Shown here piece by piece: positions 1-9,147 of a DNA stretch of 64,000 nt. The stretch is from the NCBI RefSeq assembly GCF_947495675.1, contig NZ_CANLZX010000013.1, positions 60,886 through 124,885 of the forward strand, in the 5' to 3' direction. The stretch comes from an uncultured Algibacter sp. (GTDB taxonomy: Bacteria > Bacteroidota > Bacteroidia > Flavobacteriales > Flavobacteriaceae). The translations under genes were made by a program, and so were the position numbers. The notes under the pieces are model-generated. The model was not told the origin of the DNA and did not search any database. It saw only the letters and a program-made list of their open reading frames with translations. The first letter of the stretch is position 1. Every line of letters starts with the position of its first letter.

Positions 1-553
1 CAAATTTTGGTTGTGAATAATCGCCATCATCATAATCAAAAGCATAATTTAAATCAATATCATATGATACATCTGTGCCATTATTACTCGTTATGCGCAC
101 TTTTTTAGCAGCCATAGCCATTTCAGTTACTTTAGTCAATAGTTTTTTAAGTAACTGAATATCAAATCCTGTAAACACTCTATCTAATGATTGTATAGAA
201 CTATCTGCAATAATTAAGTAACGTATTTTTTTGTTTTGCTTTAAGGCCGTTTCCCAAATATCAGAATATAGTAAAACTACCGAATTTGCTTCAATCCAAA
301 CATCTACATGGCATAATGCTGCCGTTAAAGCTTTAGATGGCCAATCTTTCATTCCTGCTTGACTATCATTTTCAGCTTTTGGTATATACATTACCAAAGG
401 TAGCCCTCCTGCTTCATGTGTAGCAGTTGCTAAAGCATCTATGGTATCTCGATTTGTTCCTAAATCTGCAGTTATAGCAACCGTTTCTCCAGGTTTTATT
501 TGGAACATTTTTTCCATTAAAAATTTAGAAAATCGCGTTCTTATATCTTTCAT
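1..553 (-). CDS. M29-family aminopeptidase-like protein (partial, C-terminus outside window)
   Basis: The frame opens with ATG at 553 (minus strand) and runs off the left edge, so only the first 184 codons are visible. The N-terminal part reads KPGETVAITADLGTNRDT and later KVRITSNNGTDVSYDI. Both fit the fold shared by M29 leucyl aminopeptidases and NicX-type 2,5-dihydroxypyridine dioxygenases, which use an N-terminal Rossmann-like domain and a 'GT(D/N)' strand before the metal site. The metal ligands lie in the missing half, so peptidase and dioxygenase cannot be separated here. No signal peptide is seen. It starts only about 20 bp beyond the terminator-like hairpin that follows the TonB receptor gene, so read-through from the receptor is possible. 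Confidence 0.6.
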   Translation of the reverse strand, partial: MKDIRTRFSKFLMEKMFQIKPGETVAITADLGTNRDTIDALATATHEAGGLPLVMYIPKAENDSQAGMKDWPSKALTAALCHVDVWIEANSVVLLYSDIWETALKQNKKIRYLIIADSSIQSLDRVFTGFDIQLLKKLLTKVTEMAMAAKKVRITSNNGTDVSYDIDLNYAFDYDDGDYSQPKF

Positions 554-570
554 TGATAATGTTTTTTGTA

Positions 571-600
571 AAAAAAAGGGAATGAATTTAGCATTCCCTT
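571..600 (-). terminator. Rho-independent terminator or attenuator after the TonB receptor gene
   Basis: A perfect 9-bp stem (AAGGGAATG paired with CATTCCCTT, 7-nt loop) is followed on the minus strand by a run of T. It lies between the receptor stop at 647 and the start of the M29-like gene at 553. It may end the receptor transcript or reduce read-through into the peptidase gene. Confidence 0.75.
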
Positions 601-646
601 AAATAAATAATAAAATAATTCTAGCTATTAATTACTTAATTTATTA

Positions 647-3004
647 TTAAAAATTAACTGTAATTGATGTTCCTATGCTTAATGGTTGTCCTCTCCAAGC
701 TACATCATCTGGGCTTCCAACATATTCTCCTGGAGAAAATTCTTGATAATATTGTTTATCAGTTAAATTTCTTCCCCATAATTCAAGTTTCCAATTTTTG
801 TAGGTAAGACCAATACGTGCATCGAGTAAAGAATAAGCATCTGTAGTATGTATATCTTGGTTGCTTTCATGCCAGTATGTTTTTCCTGTGGTATCTAGAT
901 TTAAAAAACCATTAAATTTTAATGCATCTGTTATTTTAAATGAAGACTCTAGCCCTACTCCAAATGTGCTTACAGGCACGAATGGTACTTTTTTACCATC
1001 ATAATTTGTGTTATCTGTTGTTGCTCCATTAGTTCCACCAGTTGTGCCACCATCAACTATTTCTGCATCAGCAGTTCCAAAATTTGCGAAGATGTCTAAA
1101 AAGTTTGTTAGTCTTGCACGAGATTCTATCTCAAAACCAAATATTTTAGTTTCATCATAATTATAAACTCCAGCAATAAATGTATTTAAGTCCAGAATAT
1201 ATTGTTGTTGATTCTTTAGTTTAGAAGTGAATACAGAACCATTAAAAATTAAGCGATCATTCCATGATGTTGTTTTGAAACCTACCTCAAAGTTATCTGA
1301 AGTCTCGTCATCAAATTCCCTGTTAAATAAATCGGTAGCATCAGCATTGTAACCACCATTACGATACCCTTTACCATAGTTTGCATAAAATAATGCGCTT
1401 TTAGATGCCTGGTAAGATAAAGATACTTTTGGTTGAAATTCGTTGTTTTCTCTTTCAGAAGTAGTGATAAATAAATCATCAACTTGACTAAATTTATCAA
1501 TATCGTATCTAAAACCAGCTGAAGCTGTTAACTTCTCTGTTAGTTTATAGTCTGCAAAACCAAACAAAGCGATAGTTTTTATTTCATTTACATAATCTGC
1601 AACATCATATTCTGCAGGACCAAATTCAGCATCTTCCCCATCGGTTCCGTTTTGATAGATATCTTTTTCTACTTTTTGATAAAAACCACCTAAACTCCAA
1701 TCAAATTTTGCATCAGTAATATTGTTATTAATTCTAAATTCTTGATTAAATGTTTTGGTAGTTATTTCTTCACCTTGGGTAAATAAATCTAGGTCTATAA
1801 AATCTAAATCACCAATTGTAGAGCGCTCAACTTTATTAATAGATGTAATACTTTGCAATTTTACGGATCCTAAATTATAGTCCATTTTAAAGTTTCCGTA
1901 ATTGTTAATCATATCCGATTTTCCTAATACATCAGCTACAATAACATTGTTACCATCTTTAGGATTTGGATCTAAAACACCACCAGGAAATTCACCATCA
2001 AAACCTATTGGGTTAACAGAATAATAAGTAGCGCCACCATCTATTTTAAAATGTTGGTAGGTTGCTGCAATTGTAAAATTATTAGTAAGGTTTGCTTTTA
2101 TTTGTCCCCTAATATTAAAATCTTCAGAGAAATCTACTTTTTGATTTAAAAAATCGTTAGTTAGAAGTCCATCAAAAGTTTTGTATTGTGTAGAGAACCT
2201 GTAGAATACTTTATCTTTTGAAATGGCTCCAGAAGATATTAATTGAGCTTGTAAATTACCACCATTCCCAATACCAAATTTAATTTTATTGGCAGATTTA
2301 TTAGTTGGCTCCTTTGTATAAATATTAACGGCACCACCAATTGCATTTTTACCATATAAAGCACCTTGTGGACCTTTAACAACTTCTACCAATGCTAAAT
2401 CATATAATTCTTGACTTAATAAACTAGGGTCTGGTATAGTAACACCATCTATAACAAATGCTAATGGTGCATCGCCTCCACGAACCTGAGGAATACCTCT
2501 AACTGTTATGAAATTTAAACCAACAGCTTGAGCCGAATTAAATTTTAAATTTGGCACCAAACTAGAAAAAGAACTAATATCGCTTACACCAGCACTCTCA
2601 ATGCCTTCTGCGTTTAAAGCAGTAACCGATTCTGCTGTTGTTTGAATAGTTTCAGTACGTTTTCTTGATCTTCCAACAACTCCAGAAAAACCTTGAATGG
2701 TTACCTCACCAAGGGATTCGGCAGATTCATTCATTTCAATATCAATTCTACTTCTCCCATTAACATTAATTTCTTGTGATTCAAAGCCAATAAACGATAC
2801 AATTATAGTTGCATCATTAGAAGTTACGGTAATTTCATAATTTCCATTATAATCTGAAACTACACCAGCTAATGTTCCTTTTTCAATAACATTAGCTCCT
2901 GGAAGTGGTTCTCCATTAATGTCTGATACTTTTCCTGTTACATATGTTTGCGAAAACCCTAAAGTTGTAACAAAAAGTAATGTAATTAAAATCCTTTTTT
3001 TCAT
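647..3004 (-). CDS. TonB-dependent outer-membrane receptor
   Basis: This 785-residue protein has a Sec signal peptide ending near residue 19 (LGFSQ). A carboxypeptidase-regulatory-like beta-sandwich follows (about 22-95, with GKVSDINGEPLPGANV), then a plug domain (about 120-235, with VKGPQGALYGKNAIGGAVNI) and a 22-strand-type barrel ending in an aromatic residue (SIGTSITVNF). The size and plug fit the siderophore/iron-complex receptor class and not the longer SusC class. No SusD partner is adjacent. The substrate is unknown. The neighbouring M29-like gene downstream hints at uptake of a small organic molecule, which is inference only. Confidence 0.92.
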   Translation of the reverse strand: MKKRILITLLFVTTLGFSQTYVTGKVSDINGEPLPGANVIEKGTLAGVVSDYNGNYEITVTSNDATIIVSFIGFESQEINVNGRSRIDIEMNESAESLGEVTIQGFSGVVGRSRKRTETIQTTAESVTALNAEGIESAGVSDISSFSSLVPNLKFNSAQAVGLNFITVRGIPQVRGGDAPLAFVIDGVTIPDPSLLSQELYDLALVEVVKGPQGALYGKNAIGGAVNIYTKEPTNKSANKIKFGIGNGGNLQAQLISSGAISKDKVFYRFSTQYKTFDGLLTNDFLNQKVDFSEDFNIRGQIKANLTNNFTIAATYQHFKIDGGATYYSVNPIGFDGEFPGGVLDPNPKDGNNVIVADVLGKSDMINNYGNFKMDYNLGSVKLQSITSINKVERSTIGDLDFIDLDLFTQGEEITTKTFNQEFRINNNITDAKFDWSLGGFYQKVEKDIYQNGTDGEDAEFGPAEYDVADYVNEIKTIALFGFADYKLTEKLTASAGFRYDIDKFSQVDDLFITTSERENNEFQPKVSLSYQASKSALFYANYGKGYRNGGYNADATDLFNREFDDETSDNFEVGFKTTSWNDRLIFNGSVFTSKLKNQQQYILDLNTFIAGVYNYDETKIFGFEIESRARLTNFLDIFANFGTADAEIVDGGTTGGTNGATTDNTNYDGKKVPFVPVSTFGVGLESSFKITDALKFNGFLNLDTTGKTYWHESNQDIHTTDAYSLLDARIGLTYKNWKLELWGRNLTDKQYYQEFSPGEYVGSPDDVAWRGQPLSIGTSITVNF

Positions 3005-3114
3005 GGTATGATTAAATTAATTAGTTAATCTAAATTAGTGTATCAAATATTAATTATTATTAATTTTAAATATTATAAATATTTTTAATAATTTTAAATA
3101 ATAATTAGGAATTT

Positions 3115-4341
3115 ATGAAAACACACTCTAACTCTTTGGTATTAACTTCAGAATATTTTAAAATAGTACTAGAAAAAGTACATGAAACATTTATTAATAA
3201 ACACAAACTTGCTAAACTTCCTAAAACATTTCAATTATATGGTTATGGTGATTTTAATGAAGATAAACCAAGTTTAAAAACCGATTTTGAAGACATAGGC
3301 TCTGAGTTTATTAATGGTAAATATTTATACGATAAATCCAGAGAAATAGAAAAAGGCAAACCGTTAATAAAACTAAACCAATATTATAAAACTATTATAT
3401 TGCTTTATTTGGGTTATCAAGATTTTAAAGATTTTTTAGAAGAACATAAATTATCTGAAATTGAACATGAAAAGCAACATGATTTAATTTATAGAGATAA
3501 TGAAGATATTACCTATTACTACTTAAATTATTATTTTGGAGAAGATGACCTTATATTGAAAGGACAAACCATTATATCGAATAATTGGAAAAAAATACAG
3601 CACATTTTTATGTACCCTCTTGAGGATGGTACATTTAGAGAGCATTATAGTAGTGGTAGTATTAAACGTCAAGGCGATACTATTACTATTAAAACCAATA
3701 CACTTTCTGGAGACAGATATATAGATGGCGCAAGTGAGATTTATTACATTGGCCATAAATCACCTTCAAATATTAACTATTTAATAGGCACCTATTGCAC
3801 TTTTGATATATTTACAAATACCGTTGCTGGTAGAGCCATTTTAGAAAAATGTGAAAGCAAACAGATAATGGAAGAAAAGTCTAAAACTCCTTTTATTCCT
3901 CCATACATTGCCATGGAAATTAGAAACAAACGCATAGTTAATAAGAGTGTTGTACCAAGAAATGCTTTAGAACTATCAAGCAATAGTCCTTATGCGTCCT
4001 TATATGGTAAATTACCTGGTACTTATAATGTTACTTTTAATTTTGATGATGGTTTTAAGGAAAATTTAAAATTTAAAATCTTAGCAACAAATTATCAAAT
4101 TATTACTTTAACAGAAAATGTTTACATTGAAAAAGACCGAATAGAACTTGTAAATAAAGGATCTGTAATTAATTTCAGGTTTAGTTTTTCTGGTATAATT
4201 GCTCTTGAAAGAGTGAATATTTATTTTAAAACATACTATTTAAAAGATAATAGCAACGAGCAAACTGGCGTATTTAGTGGTATTGATAATGAAAACCGAC
4301 TTGTTAATGGTACTTTAAATGTCGTTTTTACTGAGGAATAA
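3115..4341 (+). CDS. Hypothetical cytoplasmic protein, helical N-terminus and beta-rich C-terminus
   Basis: I do not recognise this 408-residue family. It has no signal peptide or membrane segment. Residues 1-130 look helical and rich in Lys/Tyr (YKTIILLYLGYQDFKDFLEE). From about 140 onwards the protein looks beta-rich, in two halves that end similarly (GTYCTFDIFTNTVAGRAIL and GVFSGIDNENRLVNGTL), which suggests an internal duplication. The gene is divergent from the TonB receptor across a 110-bp AT-rich spacer and converges with the intradiol-like gene. It may be an accessory gene, because Bacteroidota proteins of this layout are often strain-variable, but nothing here proves that. Confidence 0.75.
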   Translation: MKTHSNSLVLTSEYFKIVLEKVHETFINKHKLAKLPKTFQLYGYGDFNEDKPSLKTDFEDIGSEFINGKYLYDKSREIEKGKPLIKLNQYYKTIILLYLGYQDFKDFLEEHKLSEIEHEKQHDLIYRDNEDITYYYLNYYFGEDDLILKGQTIISNNWKKIQHIFMYPLEDGTFREHYSSGSIKRQGDTITIKTNTLSGDRYIDGASEIYYIGHKSPSNINYLIGTYCTFDIFTNTVAGRAILEKCESKQIMEEKSKTPFIPPYIAMEIRNKRIVNKSVVPRNALELSSNSPYASLYGKLPGTYNVTFNFDDGFKENLKFKILATNYQIITLTENVYIEKDRIELVNKGSVINFRFSFSGIIALERVNIYFKTYYLKDNSNEQTGVFSGIDNENRLVNGTLNVVFTEE

Positions 4342-4358
4342 TCCTATATTACTATCAA

Positions 4359-4973
4359 TTAGTAAACCTCAGTTTCTTCTTTACCAAGAATAATATCTCT
4401 TTTAGCTATAAACAATCCTTCTTTTTTATCTAATTTAAGAATTCTATTAGGGTTTGTTTTTTCAACTTTTGCACGACACTTACCAATTAATTTTGGATCG
4501 TCATCAAAAAGAAATGTTTCAATTTTATATTCTGGTTTATTAGGTTCTTTAACAATTGGTAATATTTGTTTAAGTTCATTGTTGTACATATATTTTCCAG
4601 GAACAAATGTGTAAAAGGTATATTTACCATCAGCATCTGTCTTTATCCAGCCTCTGTGATGTACGTAACGTTTTTTATTTTGTCTTTTTAATTCAAAATT
4701 ACCATTCTCGTCTGTTTGATGGATAAATAGCATTACATTTTTAGCAGGCGTTACACCATCACTTTCAAAAATAGTTCCTGTAATTTTTAGTTTTTGAGAT
4801 TTAGCTTCAAAATCTGGGATGGTATCTACATTATTGAGTTGCTTTTCAGAATAATCGTAAATAGGACTTCGTTTTTTGAAATTTTCTGGAATGTTGTTAA
4901 CTTCTTGTGCTTGAAGTAAGTTTAAACCTGTAAATAGACAAACAATACTTAAAAGTGATATTAGGTTTTTCAT
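4359..4973 (-). CDS. Secreted intradiol ring-cleavage dioxygenase-like protein, ligand residues apparently lost
   Basis: A signal peptide (residues 1-22, NLLQAQ) is followed by a domain with the signature of protocatechuate 3,4-dioxygenase-type folds: GTIFESDGVTPAKNV, RGWIKTDADGKYTFYT, VPGKY, IVKEPNKPEY, FLFDDDP and AKRDIILG. The family binds Fe(III) with two Tyr and two His. One Tyr appears conserved at position 128. The expected His-X-His before 'VKEP' reads Q136-I-L138, and the first Tyr seems to be Phe93. This suggests a non-catalytic or re-purposed homologue. The alignment is from memory of the family and not computed. Confidence 0.8.
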   Translation of the reverse strand: MKNLISLLSIVCLFTGLNLLQAQEVNNIPENFKKRSPIYDYSEKQLNNVDTIPDFEAKSQKLKITGTIFESDGVTPAKNVMLFIHQTDENGNFELKRQNKKRYVHHRGWIKTDADGKYTFYTFVPGKYMYNNELKQILPIVKEPNKPEYKIETFLFDDDPKLIGKCRAKVEKTNPNRILKLDKKEGLFIAKRDIILGKEETEVY

Positions 4974-4995
4974 TTGGGGATAATTTTAATATCCT

Positions 4996-5003
4996 CAAAA
5001 CTA
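4996..5003 (-). promoter_or_regulatory. Flavobacterial -7 element (TAGTTTTG) for the intradiol-like gene
   Basis: The minus strand reads TAGTTTTG, matching TAnnTTTG, about 23 bp before the ATG at 4973. A TTG (plus-strand CAA at 5026-5028) lies 22 bp further upstream as a possible -33 element. Confidence 0.45.
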
Positions 5004-5098
5004 ATACACTACATTGGTTTTTAAGCAAAATAATCGATTTGATAGTAATATTTTACGATGAATAGATGAAACGCATGTTATTTAAAGTTACTATCGTT

Positions 5099-5641
5099 TT
5101 ATTCATTTGAAGATTTAATTATTCCAGTATAAGAAATAGGAAATCTAGATGAACTTAAAATACTCATCTCACTTTTTAGATTTGGGAATAACTGAATGAT
5201 TACATTAAAACGCTCAGTTTTACTACTAGCATTAAATTTAACTAAATAACTTTGATGCTTACCTTTTGATACTTGGTAGTTTTCAAGGATTCCATTTAAT
5301 TCAATACCTCCATTATCACCATAAATGGTACCCATTTGGCGTTCTCCATAATATGGTAAATAAGAAGTTACGCTATCATTAGATACTGTTAGATAATTAT
5401 CATTACCAATTAAACTTATAGCTCCTGCAGTATTACCAGGCTGTAAAACACCTGAGTTTAAAACTTGTTGCATGGCATTTGTAACTTGTGGTTTTGCCCA
5501 ATCTGATTTAATTGTATAATTTCTACTAGTTATTAGGGTTTCAAGTGCATTGATTTGTGTTTCTGTAAACTTAGATTTTGATGATTTACAGGATAAACAT
5601 ACAACAAGAAATACACAAATAATCAACCAATTTGCTTTCAT
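5099..5641 (-). CDS. DUF4251 domain lipoprotein
   Basis: This 180-residue protein has a lipoprotein signal (CLSCKS, Cys18). The body carries the DUF4251 hallmarks: 'NYTIKSDWAKPQ', 'LPYYGERQMGTIYGDNGGIE' and 'SSSRFPISYTGII'. The family is restricted to Bacteroidota and its function is unknown. It is expected to be membrane-anchored, facing the periplasm. It stands alone between the intradiol-like gene and the MFS gene, with non-coding spacers of 125 and 217 bp in which no clear signal was found. Confidence 0.88.
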   Translation of the reverse strand: MKANWLIICVFLVVCLSCKSSKSKFTETQINALETLITSRNYTIKSDWAKPQVTNAMQQVLNSGVLQPGNTAGAISLIGNDNYLTVSNDSVTSYLPYYGERQMGTIYGDNGGIELNGILENYQVSKGKHQSYLVKFNASSKTERFNVIIQLFPNLKSEMSILSSSRFPISYTGIIKSSNE

Positions 5642-5858
5642 GATTTTTAAAAATAGGATTATCTCTAAATTATAAAATTTTAGGATAATACTAACTTAAA
5701 AGCGTGTTAAAAATTGAATATTAGCATTTTAAGTAAAGTGTTCTTTAATTGGTTTTTCAGAAATAAATTCAATACTAAAAAGCCTATGGTACTAATTTAT
5801 AATAATACTAAGTATCAAATCAAATCTTACTAAAATATAATAATCTGTAATATTTATA

Positions 5859-7166
5859 TTATTGATTTTGGGGATTTTTTACTTTTATGGAGGCTATTAT
5901 TAAGAACAGCAGAAAACCTAAAGTTACATAACCAATATAAGAATAAGAGCCAAAAGATGTAAAACAATAACTAAATAGACTAGGTGCTATAGCACTTGCA
6001 AGCACTAAAAAGCTCATTACTTTTCCAGTAATAGATCCTAAATATTTTCTTCCATAATATCGTGGCCATGTTACAGCATTAATAACAGCATATAGGCCAC
6101 TAAGAACACCAAAACCAATAATAAGTAAATAAACACCAATAGTTTGAGATAAAAACAATAATCCAAATGAAGCCAATACACCACTAGCCAGCATTACATA
6201 TAAATAAATTTTGTGATGTATATAGTCACTTAAAATATTACATAAAGTAGATACTGCAATAGCGATTATAGAAATAGGTAGAAAAATAGAAATGGCTTGC
6301 GATTTTGTGTAATCTTGACTAGCAAATATTGAAACTACATGAAAAGTAAAGCCTGTTACAAAAAAGCTATTAAATGCTAAAACTAAGCCTAACATCCAGA
6401 ACGCTCTGGTTTGTTTTGCTTCACTTAGCGTAAAATTAGTTTCAGAGTTTTCAACCTTTACAGATGTTATTTTTTTTGTAAATCCATCTGGTTTTAAATT
6501 AAAATCTTCTGGTCTATTTCTATATAATTGTAAAATACAAATACTAAATATAATTAAACAAATTGCTAGAATTTGCCAACTTATTTCCCAGCCATGATTA
6601 TCTATAAGTTTATTAATAAATATAGGAGAACTTGAAAATCCTAATGATACAGCAATACTGCTTATAGAATTTACTTTGCCTCTGTTTTTATCAAACCAAA
6701 TCATAATCATGTTTCTCGATGCCATGGTTAAAACTCCTTGACCACAAAACCTTATAAAAAAGAATAAAATAGTAATTAATACAAAAGGTATAAGCCATGA
6801 ATCAACATCTAATAGAAATTTTAAATAGGTGCTTATTTTAGCAGACATTGAAAACAATAATAACGATAAACCTAAAAATAGTGCCGCAAAAAAAGCAACA
6901 TACCTTGCGCCATACTTATCAAATAAAACCCCAGCTCTGGATACAAAAAAAGCACTTAATAAAGTGCCAAACATGTATGCGTTACTAAATTGATTTCTAC
7001 TTAGCCCAAGAGCATCTTTTACAGGATCTGTAAAAACAGAAACTCCTACAGTTTGCCCTGGAATACTTGCTAATATGCCAATGCTTCCAACAAATAGGAC
7101 CATATATCCATAAAAGAATGGGAACTTTTCTGGTCTTATTATAGAAAATTTATTTTGATTAGACAT
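5859..7166 (-). CDS. MFS transporter (OFA-like)
   Basis: This 435-residue protein has about 12 hydrophobic segments and the MFS loop 2-3 signature region (AGVLFDKYGARYVAF). The N-terminal 'YGYMVLFVGSIGILASIPGQTVGVSVFTD' region, split here only for reading, resembles oxalate/formate-antiporter-type (OFA) permeases. It is the last gene of a probable minus-strand unit, 24 bp after the GT9 gene. The substrate cannot be read from the sequence. Confidence 0.88.
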   Translation of the reverse strand: MSNQNKFSIIRPEKFPFFYGYMVLFVGSIGILASIPGQTVGVSVFTDPVKDALGLSRNQFSNAYMFGTLLSAFFVSRAGVLFDKYGARYVAFFAALFLGLSLLLFSMSAKISTYLKFLLDVDSWLIPFVLITILFFFIRFCGQGVLTMASRNMIMIWFDKNRGKVNSISSIAVSLGFSSSPIFINKLIDNHGWEISWQILAICLIIFSICILQLYRNRPEDFNLKPDGFTKKITSVKVENSETNFTLSEAKQTRAFWMLGLVLAFNSFFVTGFTFHVVSIFASQDYTKSQAISIFLPISIIAIAVSTLCNILSDYIHHKIYLYVMLASGVLASFGLLFLSQTIGVYLLIIGFGVLSGLYAVINAVTWPRYYGRKYLGSITGKVMSFLVLASAIAPSLFSYCFTSFGSYSYIGYVTLGFLLFLIIASIKVKNPQNQ

Positions 7167-7190
7167 GATATTTTGTTTGAATAGAAACTA

Positions 7191-8237
7191 TTATTTTAGA
7201 ATACCATCTATAGCTTTTATCCAATCATCAATAGTAGTTTTGTTTGTATGTAATGCTACACTTCCGTTCCCATAAGGTGCATATATATTAGGATTCGTAA
7301 CCGAAAAGAATCCAACACAAGGTGTTAAAGAAGCACTTGCTAAATGCATTACACCATTATCTGCTGCAATAAAAATGCTAGTGTTGTGAATTATAGCAGC
7401 CATTTCTCTAAGGTCTTTACTATAAAAGTGAGGTGCTTTAAAGTTTATTTTTGAAATGTTTTCTATAGGAAGCATTTCAATTATATTATAATTTGAATAT
7501 TCTAATTTTAATCTACTATAAAATGTTTCCCACCATTCTTCAGAATAACATTTATTACCTGTAGCATTTGTATATATACAAATTGTTTTTTTATCGTTTT
7601 TGGTAATATTGTTTAATACTGTTTTGCCCTTATTAATTTCACTATCATTAAGTTTAATATCAAGAACAGGCATGTCTTTATCTTGAGAAGAAAAGCCTAA
7701 TTTAGATAAATAATGTCTTAAGTTATATACAGGATATTTTGAAATATGCTCATGGTCTTTAAAATTTTTCTGAATTGTTTCATTCACATCGCCAAATACT
7801 TTAATTTTTGCTTTAGCCATTTGGGTTAATAAACGCCCAGAAGAAGAATTTTTATCTCCATTAATAACCAGATCATACGTTTTTTGTTTTATAGAGACCC
7901 AGCTTTTAGCATATTGAAACAGATTATTAAAAGGTTTTTTAGGAAGTTTAATAATCTTATTTATTTGCTTATAATTTTCAAAAACGGGATGAGCCACACC
8001 TCCTTTTACAAATAAATCAATTTCACAATCTTGAAATGTATTTATAACCTCTTGTACAAGTGGCGTTAGTAGTAATTGATTTCCTAAACGATGATTTGGT
8101 CTTATAATTAAAACCTTTTTAATATCAGAAATATTTATGTCTCCTTTTTGCGGTTCAGAGTAAGTACTACCAATATTTTTGGTAATACTTCGCATTATAT
8201 TTCTTCTATATTTATTTATTCGTTTTTTGAATGACAT
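7191..8237 (-). CDS. Glycosyltransferase family 9 (heptosyltransferase-like)
   Basis: This 348-residue protein has an N-terminal Rossmann start (KKVLIIRPNHRLGNQLLLTP) and the C-terminal GT9 nucleotide-sugar motif 'ADNGVMHLASASLTPCVGFF'. GT9 enzymes move ADP-heptose onto LPS core, but in Flavobacteriaceae related proteins act on various surface glycans. A basic N-terminal extension (about 35 residues, KKRINKYRRN) precedes the fold and could bind the membrane. The gene lies between EamA exporters upstream and the MFS gene downstream. Confidence 0.88.
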   Translation of the reverse strand: MSFKKRINKYRRNIMRSITKNIGSTYSEPQKGDINISDIKKVLIIRPNHRLGNQLLLTPLVQEVINTFQDCEIDLFVKGGVAHPVFENYKQINKIIKLPKKPFNNLFQYAKSWVSIKQKTYDLVINGDKNSSSGRLLTQMAKAKIKVFGDVNETIQKNFKDHEHISKYPVYNLRHYLSKLGFSSQDKDMPVLDIKLNDSEINKGKTVLNNITKNDKKTICIYTNATGNKCYSEEWWETFYSRLKLEYSNYNIIEMLPIENISKINFKAPHFYSKDLREMAAIIHNTSIFIAADNGVMHLASASLTPCVGFFSVTNPNIYAPYGNGSVALHTNKTTIDDWIKAIDGILK

Positions 8238-8307
8238 TTATATATGATTTTCAAAATAGATAGCGGCGAAATTACAAATTATAATATCATTTATAATTTT
8301 GAATCTC

Positions 8308-9147
8308 TTATTTTTTACCTTTATATAATGCATTTAATACCAATCCAAATATTATTAAAGCAATACCTAAAAGACTATAAAGAGTATATATTTCACTAAA
8401 AAGTAAAACACCTAATAATAAAGTAAAAATAACTTCTAAATATTTTAAAGGCGCTACTTGGTTTGTTGCGGCAATTTGGAAGGCTTTAGTCATGTAAACT
8501 TGCCCAAAATACCCAAATAAGCCTAAGCCTAAAAGCATAATCCATTCAATGCCTTCCGGGTTTACCCAGTTATTAATAGATAATACACCACCTAAAACAG
8601 TAGAAATAACCATAAAATAATTAACTACAACAACAGGATGATCACCTTTACCTATTTTACTAATAACGATGTATACAAGTCCGCTAAATATAGCCGATAT
8701 AAAAATCAAAATAAGGCCGTAACCATCTAAGTTAGTATCAAAGCCTTTTAAAATTAAAACACCCACAAATGCCATAGTAAAGAATAGCCATTGAAAAGGT
8801 TTTATCTTTTCTTTTAAAAAGAAAATAGCAAATACTGCCGCAAAAATAGGTGCCATATAGCGTAATGAAACAGCTGTGCCAATTGGTAAATATTTAGTAG
8901 ACATAAAAAACAAACTCATGGATGTAACCCCAACTAAACCTCTTAAAATCAATAGTTTTCTGTTGTTACCTAATATGGGTATGTTGTTTTTTATTAAAAA
9001 GCCAAATGTAAAAAAAAGGGAGCTTACAGATCTAAAAAACACTATTTGAAAGGCTCCTATATCTGTTAAGTGTTTAACTATAGCATTCATACAAGCAAAA
9101 GCTAATGTGCTTATAATCATGAATTTTATGGCTTGTTTAACGTCCAA
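8308..9147 (-). CDS. EamA-family drug/metabolite transporter
   Basis: This 279-residue protein has ten predicted membrane helices formed by two EamA repeats (about 5-138 and 150-275). Typical features are 'RGLVGVTSMSLFFMSTKYLPIGTAVSLRYMAP', cited in parts, and 'APLKYLEVIFTLLLGVLLF'. Its start overlaps the end of the next upstream EamA gene by 11 bp, so the two are translationally coupled. The substrate is unknown. Members of the group export amino acids or nucleotides, or take up S-adenosylmethionine. Confidence 0.9.
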   Translation of the reverse strand: MDVKQAIKFMIISTLAFACMNAIVKHLTDIGAFQIVFFRSVSSLFFTFGFLIKNNIPILGNNRKLLILRGLVGVTSMSLFFMSTKYLPIGTAVSLRYMAPIFAAVFAIFFLKEKIKPFQWLFFTMAFVGVLILKGFDTNLDGYGLILIFISAIFSGLVYIVISKIGKGDHPVVVVNYFMVISTVLGGVLSINNWVNPEGIEWIMLLGLGLFGYFGQVYMTKAFQIAATNQVAPLKYLEVIFTLLLGVLLFSEIYTLYSLLGIALIIFGLVLNALYKGKK

